From Diphasiastrum complanatum (Eukaryota > Streptophyta > Lycopodiopsida > Lycopodiales > Lycopodiaceae), in the NCBI GenBank assembly GCA_029204225.1, contig CM055094.1, positions 70,198,803 to 70,262,802 of the forward strand: a stretch of 64,000 bases of DNA. The letters are read 5' to 3'. The notes beneath the pieces are model-generated. The model made no database searches. It was not told the origin of the DNA and saw only the letters and a list, made by a program, of their open reading frames with translations. A program made the position numbers and the translations under genes. Shown here piece after piece: positions 47,116-57,839 of the stretch (position 1 is the first letter of the stretch; every line of letters begins with the position of its first letter).

Positions 47116-47149
47116 TTCTATTCGTTCTAGATAGAAGCAGTTCCTCACC

Positions 47150-47801
47150 ACCGCAATTGACAACACTCCATTACACCAATTGCATACATCACAGCACCTA
47201 TCCTCCCACCGCATCACTTCGCAACCATCTTCATCCACCCATCGAGACCGCATTTCCATCGTTGCTACCATCTCCATCCGTTTTCGCACGTCAGCCAAAC
47301 CCTGCACAAGTACCTTATAGACGAAAAACAATATGGTGCCCACACTGCTGGGCTACGCATCATGTTGATGCTAGTCCTTCATATCGACCTATCCAAGCAC
47401 ATACAATTCAATAATATGAAGACCACCCATCACAATCTGGAAATGCCTTGCCTTATCATGAATATCCACCAGAAAGTCCAGAACCACTAGCCATACAAGA
47501 TGGCTACGCTGTTATACAAGGGCCACTGCACACCAAATGTTTCATCTGTGGTGAAACCGGCCACTTCATGGTTGATTGTCCAGTTAAGACCCAGTACCAT
47601 GCTGAGTGTCCTGACTGTATCCGAAAACACAGTTTCAAAATCTGTCCAAAGCAACCAACTAAGATCCTACCTGCCCATTATGTTAGTTGTGACTCCCGAT
47701 ATGATCCTCACACCAACCAGACGAGCACCATAGCACCCAATAGCCCAACCTGCTTCTCACTCGAGAAGTTTCTAGCAAACTTATACATTACCACACAATA
47801 G
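47150..47801 (+). pseudogene. Element N2 gag-like zinc-knuckle segment
   Basis: The nucleocapsid knuckle CFICGETGHFMVDC lies at 47538-47579 (CX2CX4HX4C, intact). A second Cys-rich stretch, CPDCIRKHSFKIC, follows. Upstream, TIWCPHCWATHHVD lies in a related frame after a TAA near 47411. The arrangement parallels the gag of the gypsy copies. It would bind RNA in particles. No capsid domain was recognised upstream, where the decapeptide repeat lies instead. Confidence 0.7.
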
Positions 47802-49138
47802 ACCAACTCCAAAATGCCAGAAGACACTAATATGAAATGAGTCATTGTCGCAAGAAAGTGAAACCGATATTCCGTCATCTGCTACAATGTTCAACCAAGA
47901 GCAACCTCCACAAGGAATTGACAGTTTTACTCCCCTTCCGCAATCAAATCTATTTGTCTTTCCACAAGCTGATAAGATTTCCAATGTACCAATACACAAT
48001 ATTTCTCGGATTCAAAAATTCAGATAGAGATTTGGTTCTGAATCAATTGTTCAAAGAGGTCCTTAGGACATAGTACCTCAACCATACCCGCATCTCAAGC
48101 TATATCTTACAACATCTGCTATTAATGATGGTATATTTTTGTGTCACCAACCCTGTCTTGTTTTGATAAGGGCATATCAGAGTACGTATCATTACTCTAC
48201 AAAAAAAATGAAGTATTCTAGCTATCAAGGTGACTTATCAATGTTGATGAATGCAAGTTTTGTTCGACAAGTGCTATATAGTTCTCACTCTCTATCACGT
48301 TTGTTTATTTCCTTGTTTCTCTTCACCTATTTTGTGTGATTGATTTTTGCTTGAGGAATAGCTACTACACGAGAGTCTTATGTAGAGCATCTCCAGAACA
48401 CATTGTCATTCATCTACCCATCTTTAGATTACCTTGTACAGTAGTTTCAGATTTTTGAAAACTATGAGAAATCCATGACAAGTTAGAGTTGTTTCCTGCA
48501 CCTCATTTCCAGATTACTCTTCAAGTCAACTACAGCAAGATCGAAACAAATTTGGCTAAAATTTGTTCAATCTTTAGTCCAATCGCATGTTCACCGTGTT
48601 TTCAACTGCGTGTTCCATACACCGCTCCAATATTGAACATGAACAGTTACCAGCAACAACATCCTCACCAACAAATTTTTTTTTGGGAGGGAGAGAGTGG
48701 ATATGCTTGGATCCACTGGAGCTGCCACATTGCCAACAACAACATCAGCAAGATGGACAGCCAAGGTCACAAGTCAAACATGAAAAAGACAAGGCTAAAG
48801 AAAGCAGATGGATAATCCAAAAAGACTCAATCATAAGAAGTACCCCAGTCATGACAAAGATCCTTTAGAAACGGAAACACAAGCATTGGAAAATCAGTCT
48901 CCTTCTTCAACCAACCTCTCATCATACATCTGCATCCATTCTCATGCCTATCGCCCAAACCATCTACCGTTGTCACTACCACCCTTCCTTCCATCTGTCT
49001 TTTTATTATCAGTTTACATTTATTCTGAGAATCCCTAGTTTTTAATAGTCCTACCGAAGCAGTTGAAAGATCATTGCAAATGTCTTGCAGAGACCAATTG
49101 CCACCTACAATGGTTGATCAGTCAAACGAAGACCTAAT
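47802..49138 (+). other. N2 internal region, degraded coding remnants
   Basis: 47845-48027 and 48587-48868 are open and Gln/Pro/Ser-rich (e.g. FNQEQPPQGIDSF), perhaps gag-derived. Stops and frame changes separate them. No enzyme motif. Confidence 0.45.
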
Positions 49139-49306
49139 AAACTGGGGAAGCAGCTAGAAGAACTAAAGAGGAAGATCCAAGAAGCTGAGGAGGAAAGGAC
49201 AAAACTTAAGCAACAGATGAGTCAGATCAACCTTGATAATAAAAAACTCTCTGGAGCAATGATAGTTGAATTCCCTCTTATGAAGCCCAAAGAGATCCAA
49301 AAGTAA
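49139..49306 (+). pseudogene. N2 coiled-coil segment
   Basis: A 55-codon open stretch without its own ATG encodes a charged helix, QLEELKRKIQEAEEERTKLK, with heptad-like spacing, and ends at TAA 49304-49306. It is too short to be listed as a gene. It may be the C-terminal part of the element's gag-like protein. Confidence 0.5.
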
Positions 49307-50023
49307 CGGATCAAAAGAAAGAGCTGCAGAAGAAAGAAAGATGAAGACAACGTGAACCTACAAATAAAGTGAGCTCCTCACCTAGCAAGTGGTGGTCAAA
49401 GCTCGTCATTGCAAGGGTCCAAGGCTGCAACTGTAGAACTATCAGTCCCCTCACCCTTCCACCAAGCCTTCATCATGTTTCCTTTTTGTTATCAAATCGT
49501 CATCCAAATCTGTTCCTACCACCAATTTCTTGATGATGAGTCCATCCCTTTGAGACTGGTAACCAACGTTTGTGCAACCTGCAGATCAAAGGTTTTCTTC
49601 GAGACTGGAACTTCAACTGAGAGAATAACCACGGAAACACACAGAGGCAAATGGAGGATACAGACCTCCTAGGAGATAGAATTTGCCAAGAAACCAAAGA
49701 CGAAACTGTCAATGGTAGATACAAGTGACATAACAAAGAGACACATAGAAAGCACTTGAGCATACAAGTTGTGATGTTGTTGAGAGCTATCCAATTTTGA
49801 GAATGTCAACCAATTGCAGCAATAAGACATTTTGGTTAAACTGCAAAAATTCGTGAAAAACAGTTTTTGTGATAAAGACTGGCGACAATAAGCACTTGGT
49901 TTTATGTAAGCGATCAAGGATCTACACTTTTCCAAGTGACAATCGAAGATGCCAATGCAAAGCAGAGCGACATTGTCCAATATGAGTTGTAGTGGGTCCT
50001 GCAACACATTAGGGGTCGGATGA
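49307..50023 (+). other. N2 internal 3' region and polypurine tract
   Basis: No recognised frame. AGGGGTCGGA at 50011-50020, just before the 3' LTR, is a candidate polypurine tract. Confidence 0.45.
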
Positions 50024-51097
50024 TGTTGGCTGATTCTGTCGAATCCCCAAGATACTCGAACAGAGCAACTCAAGAGCACGTCTCACCTTAGACCGAGGTC
50101 TCTGAGAAGATGAGACTAATGAAGATATAGAGCCGAGTATGAAAGCTGAGGAATACTAGTTAGTAATGACAAGTAAGAACTGTGTAAGCCTCATGGTGAA
50201 TCCCGAAATATGGAATGACCATGTAGGAACTAGTATTTCTAGGCAAACATAATAATTGCAAGTAAACCCCTCTTAAAAAAAGTAGAGTGAGCCACTTTTT
50301 GATGGTGACCTCAGTGGAGAGCATTATCCACTTGTAATTTGTGAAATGTGAAAATTCCACTAGGATGCCACCTAAGAAGCTCTCTTGCATATTTAAGAGA
50401 CTCCCTCTTTGTGTAGAGGAGCTTCTTGTGAATTGTATCAACTCCATGCTGAAATGAGAATAGAGTTCACGAGTTTGGTGCATCCATTAAGCTCCTTGAT
50501 CATGCTTGTTTCTTGAGTGATGCATTCATGATCTTGCCCTTCCCTCATTTTGTGTGTGGTTGTGGATTATAGAGTGGATTAGATTTGCTGCTTTCGTAGA
50601 GTGCATTAGTTTCTTTCCTTGTTTGTGGATTAACGTAGGAACCAGCATTCAGGCAAACTAGGATTTATGGTGTAAATCTTGCATATACTCTGACATTCCA
50701 GTTCTTGATGTTCTTGGGGTGTCCAAAAATCAAAAGGCTGGTTGGTTTCTTGATTCTTGGGCTTCTAAAATGTTGTAGAACTAGGTGTAGGTAGCTGTAG
50801 AAACTACTGAATGTTCATTTGGGCTGCATGCTGATCTGTGAATGAGCATTCTTGGCTTGCATCTATGTAGAATGTAAGTGCGTTTAAGAGAGACGATCAT
50901 GAGTAGTCCTCTGACAGGCAGGACAAGGACATTTACTACATCGATATCAGTCCCTTCTGTCTAGTTTCGACATTGAACTAAGAAGCTAACATTCAAGAAA
51001 ATGCCAACAAGCCTCTAAACAGGCAGAAAACAGTTCTTGTAAACAAGAAACAAGAAAGACTTAGTAAACAAATTCTAGAGTGTAGAATCTATCAACA
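50024..51097 (+). repeat. Element N2 3' LTR
   Basis: 1074 bases, starting TGTTGGCTG and ending TCAACA, followed by GGGTT. Confidence 0.9.
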
Positions 51098-51405
51098 GGG
51101 TTAGTGATACATTCTATTGTATTGGGATGATACATTCTGGTTGTCCATGATGGATACAATATGAAATGGTATTCTTTGAGTAACACTAAAGAAGCATGAG
51201 AGATTTCAATTGCTAGGATTGTCTCCTGGAATTGGTTGTGAATTTGATCCTATATCTGGGTATAGGATATTCAAATTTTCTTTTTTGACTTTTTGGACAA
51301 AACAAATCTAGATGCAGAGAATTCTTGTAGGAAAAGCTGGTGGTATGGGACATCAGAGATTCCAAAGGGAATTTCTTGGGTAGAATGATCTGTAGACCGA
51401 TGGGA
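51098..51405. other. Unassigned segment between N2 and copia B
   Basis: No family recognised. The copia B RT homology begins at about 51405, so RNase H and the 3' LTR of that element are missing or replaced by this sequence. Confidence 0.4.
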
Positions 51406-52400
51406 GTCATATAACGCAAAATGCATTTAGCTGCCTTCCAATGCATTTCCGTAGGTGCTGCCATAAACTGGCTTACAATGCCAACAACATAGCATATATC
51501 TGGTCTAGTCATGGTAAGGTAAATCAAGCTCCCTACTAACTGCCTATACAACGTTTTACCTGCTTCAATAGGAGTATTCACTGGATTGAAATCCTACAAC
51601 CTAAACCTTTGCAGCAACTCTTTGACATACTTCACTTGTGTTAAACCCACTTCGTGTCCTTTTTGCCACACCTCTACTCCAAGGCAATAATGCATCAGGC
51701 TGAGATCTGTCATCTCAAATTGTTCCATGAGGTCTTTCTTGATCATGTCTATTATCTCTTGATTATTTCCTGTAATAATCAAGTTATCAACATAAAGAGA
51801 AATAAAAGCAACCATACCATCAAAGCATAAGACATATAGATTTGGATCAGAATGTGTTCTCACCATCCCCTTTGAACAAAAGTAGGCATCACTCCTGCTA
51901 TACCATGCATGTGGTGCCTATTTAAGACTATAAAGTGCTTTCTTCAAGCGACATACTTTATTTTCCTGTCCCTTCGCTACAAAGACTTCAGGTTGATCCA
52001 TGAACACCTCTTCTTCTAACTCACCATTTAAAAAGGCAGATTTCACATCCATCTGATGCAGCATCAAAAGGCCAACTAGAATGTGAAGCCTAGGCAACAC
52101 GTAGGCGTAGAGTATTCCACTTACATACTGGCGCAAAGGTCTCCTCATAGTCAATGCCTTTACTTTGTGCATACTCTTTGATCACCAATTTTGCCTTGTG
52201 CTTTGCTATACTTCCGCATGGCACTTAGTCCTGTATACCCATTTGCAACCAATGGATTTCTTGCCAACTGGTAGTTCTACTAAGTCCCATGTGCTATGCT
52301 TAACAATTGACTCCATCTCCTCTCCCATGGCCTTGACCCAAATGTCATCATCCTTCGCTTCACCATAAGTCGAAGGTTCTTTGCTTTGAATAATGTTAGT
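51406..52400 (-). pseudogene. Copia B reverse transcriptase (RNase H lost)
   Basis: On the minus strand: WDLVELPVGKKSIGCKWVY (end of the 53006-52206 frame), then MDVKSAFLNGELEEEVFMDQ, then LYVDNLIITG, where the catalytic YVDD has become YVDN. After that come GSLIYLTMTRPDICYVVG and EMHWKAAKCILRYM, where homology ends. Stops lie near 52172-52205 and 51900. The changed catalytic Asp shows the enzyme is dead. Confidence 0.85.
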
Positions 52401-53395
52401 ACCTTTTAGGTTGTGTCTTTGTAGCTCTCCCTGGCTAGAGGATCCTGGAAAGTCATCCATGTCGCGGCTCTCCAACAATCTCTCAAGCCACTTGGGGAGC
52501 TTCCTATCAGGTGATCGGCTTCCTGGTGAAAATGTATCCCACGGTACATCCTTCTCCTTGCGTTTGTCACCTGCAACTTCAATCCTTCTTGCACCAAAAT
52601 GTTTGTCTCTACCTCTCCAACCTATTTCTTGGGGTTGAGTGGTAGTATCTTGAGATGTATCCTCATGTTCATCACTTGGAAGGTCAATGAATGGATCATC
52701 ATCAGGAGGTATCCTCACTATACCATCTTTCCCACTGGATGCATCTATCTTCTCACCATCCTCATCTTCATACATCTTGGATTCATCAAAGATAACATCA
52801 CGGCTTACATGGATGTTGTTTTCCATTGCATCAAAACATCTATAGCCCTTCACATGTTCATCATATCCTAGGAATATACACTTGATAGCTTTCACATCAA
52901 GTTTACGTCTCTCTTCCTTAGGAATGTGTACAAAGGCCTTACATCCAAAGATTCGCAAGTGGTTTACCTTTGGCTTCTTCTTCGTGAATGCTTCCTCAGG
53001 TGTCATCTTTGGTATGGCAATGGTAAGACTTCTATTTTGAAGATAGTCTGCCGTACTGCATGATCTTTTGGTAGCTTCATCTCAGCTAGCATAGATCTGG
53101 CACTTTCCACAATCGTATGATTCTTGCGCTTAGCTACACCATTGAGAGCATGAGTATGAGCTTGCATGAATTGTCTTTTAATCCCACATTGATCACAAAG
53201 ATCATTGAAGTCATTAGACTTGTACTCACCTCCACTATCTGACCTTGGGACTTTGATCTTCCTACCTGTCTAATTTTTGACCAATGCTTTGAAGCTCTTG
53301 AAATTGTCAAATGCATCTGATTTCTTCTTCAAGAAGTAGATCTCGCCTTATGTGACATATCATCAATGAAGGTCATGAAATAGAAGGCTTTACCT
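52401..53395 (-). pseudogene. Copia B integrase
   Basis: The minus strand reads FMTFIDDMSHKA near 53370, then YFLKKKSDAFDNFKSFKALV, a TAG, and SDSGGEYKSNDF, then LNGVAKRKNHTIVES. The usual catalytic Glu of NGVAERKN is Lys. The C-terminal domain (53006-52700) has LRIFGCKAFVHIPK and KCIFLGYDEHVKGYRCFD, followed by an acidic variable linker to RT. The 5' part of the element (gag, protease) is absent: homology ends at ~53395, where an H3-like sequence begins. Confidence 0.85.
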
Positions 53396-53680
53396 GGGTA
53401 GAAGAAGAGACCAACCTAGCGCAAGGATATTCGGAAGCTACAGAAGACCAATAATCTTCTAATTCTGAAAGCTCACATACAAAGATCCATCAGGCAAGTT
53501 ACAAGAAGTCTATTTCCAGATGTGAGATAGATTGTAAAGGCAGTAGAGGCGTTGCACACTGCATATGAGGATTTCCAAGTGAAATTTTTGCTAGATACTA
53601 CTGTTGCAACTGTCTATGCCAAGATGGTGACCATCGTGCCCAAGGATTTCAACATTGTGTTCAAGCTACGGGACACATAG
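53396..53680 (+). pseudogene. Divergent histone H3-like core, degenerate
   Basis: A plus-strand frame (codons in phase with 53423) aligns without gaps to the histone-fold core of H3: IRKLQK against IRKYQK, LLILKAHIQR against LLIRKLPFQR, VEALHTAYEDF against the ALQEAAEAY helix, and AKMVTIVPKDF against AKRVTIMPKDI. The N-terminal tail is missing: the frame enters at KKRPT, equivalent to the end of the tail, right at the copia B boundary. TAG codons at 53417, 53528 and 53678 interrupt it. The second replaces the residue that is Phe in H3 and Trp in many centromeric H3s. The third lies close to the natural H3 end. The frame continues, in phase, into the protease-like region that follows. Functional H3 packages DNA into nucleosomes; this copy cannot. 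Whether it came from canonical, centromeric or another H3 is undecided. Confidence 0.75.
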
Positions 53681-55385
53681 GACAAATTTGCAGAGTACTT
53701 TAGACTTGCTGCTTCCTCTCCTCCAAAACAAGATTCAAAGAGGAGAAAACGAAAGCAATCTCAACCATCCCGGCTTGTTTTTCGTATATAGAGTGGGAGT
53801 GTTTCAAAGAAGAGGAGGTCTCATGACCCTCCTAATAAAGCAAGGAATTTTTCAAAGCCATCTCGTCTGGATGAGATTTTATCTGCTAGGCAATATCCTC
53901 CCAAGTCTCCTCCTAAGTCTCTTTCTTCTCCTCCCAGAACTCCATTTTTATCTTTTCTTGCTAAATCTTCCTCTCCTAATAAATCTCCTCCTCCTTCAAA
54001 ATCTCTGTCTCCTCCTACCCCCATAAATATTAGTTCCCCACCTCCTGTTCTAGAAAATGATTAAGATGATTTTGTAAATGTAAAGATAGAATCAATTTTG
54101 ACTAACAATTCTTTTTGTGGTTTATCTGTATTACTTCCGTCACCCCCTGCACTTACCATTGTAAATACTCCTCAATATGTACAGTATGACCAATTGTTGA
54201 ACACATATCTTAAAGCTTTAGGTCCTACATACAGTTTTAAGATGCCGAAGACCAATGCTGGTCTTCTCCTTTCTAAATTAGATACATGTGAATTAGAAAG
54301 TAGGGATAAAATGCTAGGTGACAATGTAGGGGGTGGGGCAATTCAATACTGGATGGAGTTTTTTCAGACCCCATTGCTTATAGATGTAGCATTGTTTCCC
54401 CTTCAATTCATGGCTTCATTTGATTTCCCTGATTTCAAAAGTCTACACGATGATATGCTCCAATACGTCAGACTGGGGACTTCAATGCTTGTGCTCCCAT
54501 ACATAGCAAAGTAAGTGTATTTTTTTCAAATTTTATTAAGTTGAATTGTTCATATGAATTTTGATTTCACATTGATTCTCGTAAATTTATTATTTTTTGA
54601 TTGTAGTGATCACTGGAGCTTATATGTGTTGTCCTTATACGTCAATGATGAGAGTGTGTGTGATTCAGTTTATTTAAAGATGAACTCTATTACACACACA
54701 CACAAAATTGCCAGGAGCCATATCCAGAAAATACTGGAACTTTTTCTAGTACCAAATGCAATAGCATATACTAAAGCTGAAAAATGTTGATGCAGAGGTA
54801 AAAATTTATCAATATCGGTTCGACAAGCCTTTGTAGTTATTGTTTGGTTTCTTTTCAAATCATGTGTGCTGATTCGATATTCAAACAATATTTTTTGGAT
54901 ATCAGTTTGACGCGCACTTGTTTCCATTCTAGATTTTATTATAAGATCCTATGCGTTGATCCGATATCTCATAATGTTAAAATTTTGATACTGCAGTCCT
55001 TCCAGCAGATTGATTTTGTAAGCTGTGCTTGGTATACGATATGAAATGCCAAACATTTTTTCAATTGGCTTGCACTACATGATGGACTTCCTAATCTGGA
55101 AGAGATAATCTTCGATTAATGACATTTAATTGTATTTTTATTGTTTTTTCATAATCAAATTCCTAATAACTAATCTTTGATTAAAAACATTTAATTGTGT
55201 TTACATTTTTTTCAGTTTAAATGCCCGAAGGTCTCTTCAATGGAGATAATGCACTTTAGGTAGGAGACCATAAAGCTTGTGATCAAAAATTCATATCCAG
55301 TTGTAGTGGCAGAGTGTTCTTCACCCAAACTACTTCCAATTGGAGAAATGGATCTAGAGATGATAGATAGTTGATATTGATAAAA
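53681..55385 (+). pseudogene. Ulp1-type (C48) cysteine-protease-like gene with introns
   Basis: C48 proteases remove SUMO-like modifiers and are often carried by plant DNA transposons. Exon A (to 54510), in phase with the H3-like frame, has a basic stretch KRRKRKQSQPSR that could be a nuclear signal. A Ser/Pro-rich linker follows (PPKSPPKSLSSPP), then a globular region YWMEFFQTPL, VALFPLQFMASF and SMLVLPYIA. A GTAAGT...TTGTAG intron (54511-54606) is spliced in phase to NDHWSLYVL (His codon 54611-54613), the hallmark His of the family. After another intron, exon C (from 54997) has QQIDFVSCAWY, which fits the place of the Gln and catalytic Cys. Exon D starts at 55216. TAG 53789, TAA 54062, a frame change near 54785 and a TAG in exon D show decay. 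A plain relative of a transposon-borne Ulp1 is the simplest reading. Confidence 0.65.
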
Positions 55386-56165
55386 GATTCGTCTCACTTG
55401 ATGTGGATGAGACACATGTACAGAAAATTTTAATAGAAATATATTTACAGTTTTCTATGGTTGTTCTTACTTGTTTGTTTTCCTGTTATTAATTCAGGTT
55501 ATGATTCATTCATCTTCAATTTCTACGGTTTTTTGACATATTTGTTTTTCATAGCCTTGGTCTACCTTGCCTTTACCGTGGTTATTTTTGGATAAGATTA
55601 GAATGATGATCTGATCGATTCTTTGCCACAACCAATCCAAACATGCGACATTAGTTCACTTAGATTTGTTGCACAAAGCTTTGATCAGATCGTCATCTAA
55701 ACATACCCAAATTTGCCAAGACAAGGACAACACAGACCAAGGCAATGAAGACCAAAAATACAACCAATATATACGAGACTTCAACAAGGGCAAGCGGCGA
55801 TTCGATATCGGATTGTAGTGGTCACTGGAGTTCAAGTGATCGAAGATCTCCCCAATCGAGATAATGCATTTCATGTAGGAGACAATGAATCTTGTTATCA
55901 AAAACTCATATTATCCAGTTGCAATTACATTGTGTTTTGCACCATGGAAATGGAGATCATAGAAATGAAAGAGCCTCATAGAAAAAGTGGTTCATATATT
56001 TTCAAAAATTATGTATACAAAAAATTGTATTACACAATACAACATTCCATAGTTCATAATCTATGGATCTTCAATTTCGGTGGATGTTCCAATATCTTTG
56101 CATTTTATATGCTCTTCCTGCCTTACTCTTACATGCACAAGAGAAATTGTTTTAGTTAATATATT
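55386..56165. other. Intergenic DNA with a duplicated protease exon
   Basis: 55835-55985 is a diverged copy of exon D (55216-55375): both have CGAGATAATGCATTTC or GGAGATAATGCACTTT followed by the same run of words. Otherwise AT-rich with no gene recognised. Confidence 0.6.
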
Positions 56166-57383
56166 TTATGAAACTAATTCACTTAGAAATAGAAACAAAA
56201 GAATATTTTTATATGCATAACGTACCTTTACACCATTCAATCGAAATTGATAGTACTGAGGCAGATCGAATTGCAACATGTATAGTTTTGATCGAATGTG
56301 ATTGAGACACCAATCTTCCTCGACCTCAATCATTGCAAGAATGTTGCCATTTCTTTTCACTGCTATTTGAAGTTGCTCTTGAGAGTTTCTACCAAAATCT
56401 TGATCAAGTGGCTTCCAAACATTCTTGCATTTAATCCATCTTCTATAATAGAACAACAAAGTGAGCATTTGGTTTTTGATGTGATATCTGGATGTCATGG
56501 ATGAGTAACATACTCTGCACTCAACTTGCTAATTTTGTAAAGCATCATCCAACAACTCGGCGATTATTTTAGCACTCAAGTCCTTACAAATAAACATTGT
56601 TTTCGTTCTCTGAACATTGCATTTGAAAAAAAAAATCAATGGAAAAAGTAAAAGGTAGATACCAACTTAATGTATTATTCTTTGATCCAGTGCTACATTT
56701 TAATATACTCTGAATATCAATATATAGCCTAGATAAAAAACTTTTTGAAATTGCTGCATCAGGACAAATCCATTCCTCACTCGAAACATTTGGTAGAGGA
56801 TATAGCTCTAATCTACCAACTAAACCATTTTTATCGGGAAAATAGGTGTGATCATAAAAAAGTCCTGACTCTAAAAGTGATTTTGGAGAACGACCTTTAT
56901 ATTGTAAAATACCGATATTTGAATGCATGACATCGATTATTCCTGCAATCGATTGAACTGTTTTCCATTCAACGAAATTTGATAGATACAAATCTGCAAA
57001 ACCAACATAAATATCTCAAGAAAAATATAATTTAAAGAAAATGCTCACTCTAAAAAAATTAAATCTGCAAATTTATAATTGCATTTTCCGCTATCATTTG
57101 GATTCAAATCATGAATGTTGAGCTCATTGTGAAGATAAGCATGCTGAACTAAAACTTTCGTGATGGATTGACCGACAAAGTCCATTATCCTGCCTTTCCA
57201 GGAGCTTCTATATATGTTATCCGATCTTTTTCTTTTTTGGAATGAGCCTTTTGCAGATGGATGCATCAAGATCCATTGATATTTTTGATATATTTTTGGC
57301 ATCTATTGATCTTCTGAATTTTTTTCATTGCAAATATTAATTGCATCAATGGTTGCTCTTGGTCTCCGATTATGTGTAGCCAT
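56166..57383 (-). pseudogene. Unrecognised multi-exon gene, probably decayed
   Basis: Four coding stretches on the minus strand have plausible splice sites. Exon 1 (57383 to ~57052) starts MATHNRRPRATIDAIN, has one in-frame TAG at 57303, and continues basic (KRKRSDN) to VGQSITKVLVQ. Exon 2 (~56992-56667) follows a TTTTGCAG acceptor and includes YPLPNVSSEEWICPD. Exon 3 (~56605-56515) reads KDLSAKIIAELLDDALQN, then TAG, and ends at a GTATGT donor. Exon 4 (~56447-56230) starts RWIKCKNVWKPLDQDF and includes KRNGNILAMIEVEEDW, which looks like a ubiquitin-like beta-grasp strand pattern, ending at GTACGT. I do not recognise the family. It lies tail to tail with the protease-like gene. The two in-frame stops suggest a pseudogene, or exon borders I have wrong. 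Confidence 0.45.
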
Positions 57384-57839
57384 TAGTCAAAAATACGAGT
57401 ACGCAAGCTGCGAACGGAGAGAATGTAGAGATTGTGAGGCTTATTTTGAGGCCAAATACCAAACCTGAGGCTCGAGCATTCCACTCCTTGCGTGACTCAT
57501 TTTGAAAACTATCTTTCAAAGAAACGCTCAAAAAAAGCCTTGGCAATCATCCGTCCTCTTGTAGTGCCTATACCAAAATTTTGTACTTTGCTCTAGCTAG
57601 ATTTGTAGTGGTTTTTCTAATGGCCTTGTGTTTAAATTTGCTTGGATGTCTGGACATCCTCCATACAAACTATGTTCTTTCAAGATAAACATTGTTATTT
57701 TTTCTCTTCATCAATAGGGTTTTGTGTATTTTTTTGATTAACATTTTGCTTGATGTCCTCAATTGATGTGTATGTTTGGTCATCAACATTTGATCTAATT
57801 CCATCATCCATGGCACCAAGGATCTCTGCATTTTTGGAA
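57384..57839. other. No gene recognised
   Basis: Mixed AT-rich sequence without shared repeats or sustained frames. Confidence 0.4.

Larger units (their letters stand above)
44650..51097 (+). mobile_element. LTR retrotransposon N2, without pol
   Basis: A pair of direct LTRs (44650-45801 and 50024-51097) starts TGTTGGCT and ends TCAACA. The flanking five bases are GGGAT and GGGTT, a target duplication with one mismatch. The internal 4.2 kb holds a 30-bp-period repeat, a zinc-knuckle gag remnant and a coiled-coil segment, but no protease, RT or integrase. It must have been mobilised by another element's enzymes. The gag resembles the gypsy gag of this window. Confidence 0.87.

Noticed and set aside
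53821-54024. Minus-strand Gly/Glu/Asp-rich open frame
   Set aside because: It is the reverse of the Ser/Pro-rich linker of the protease-like gene.
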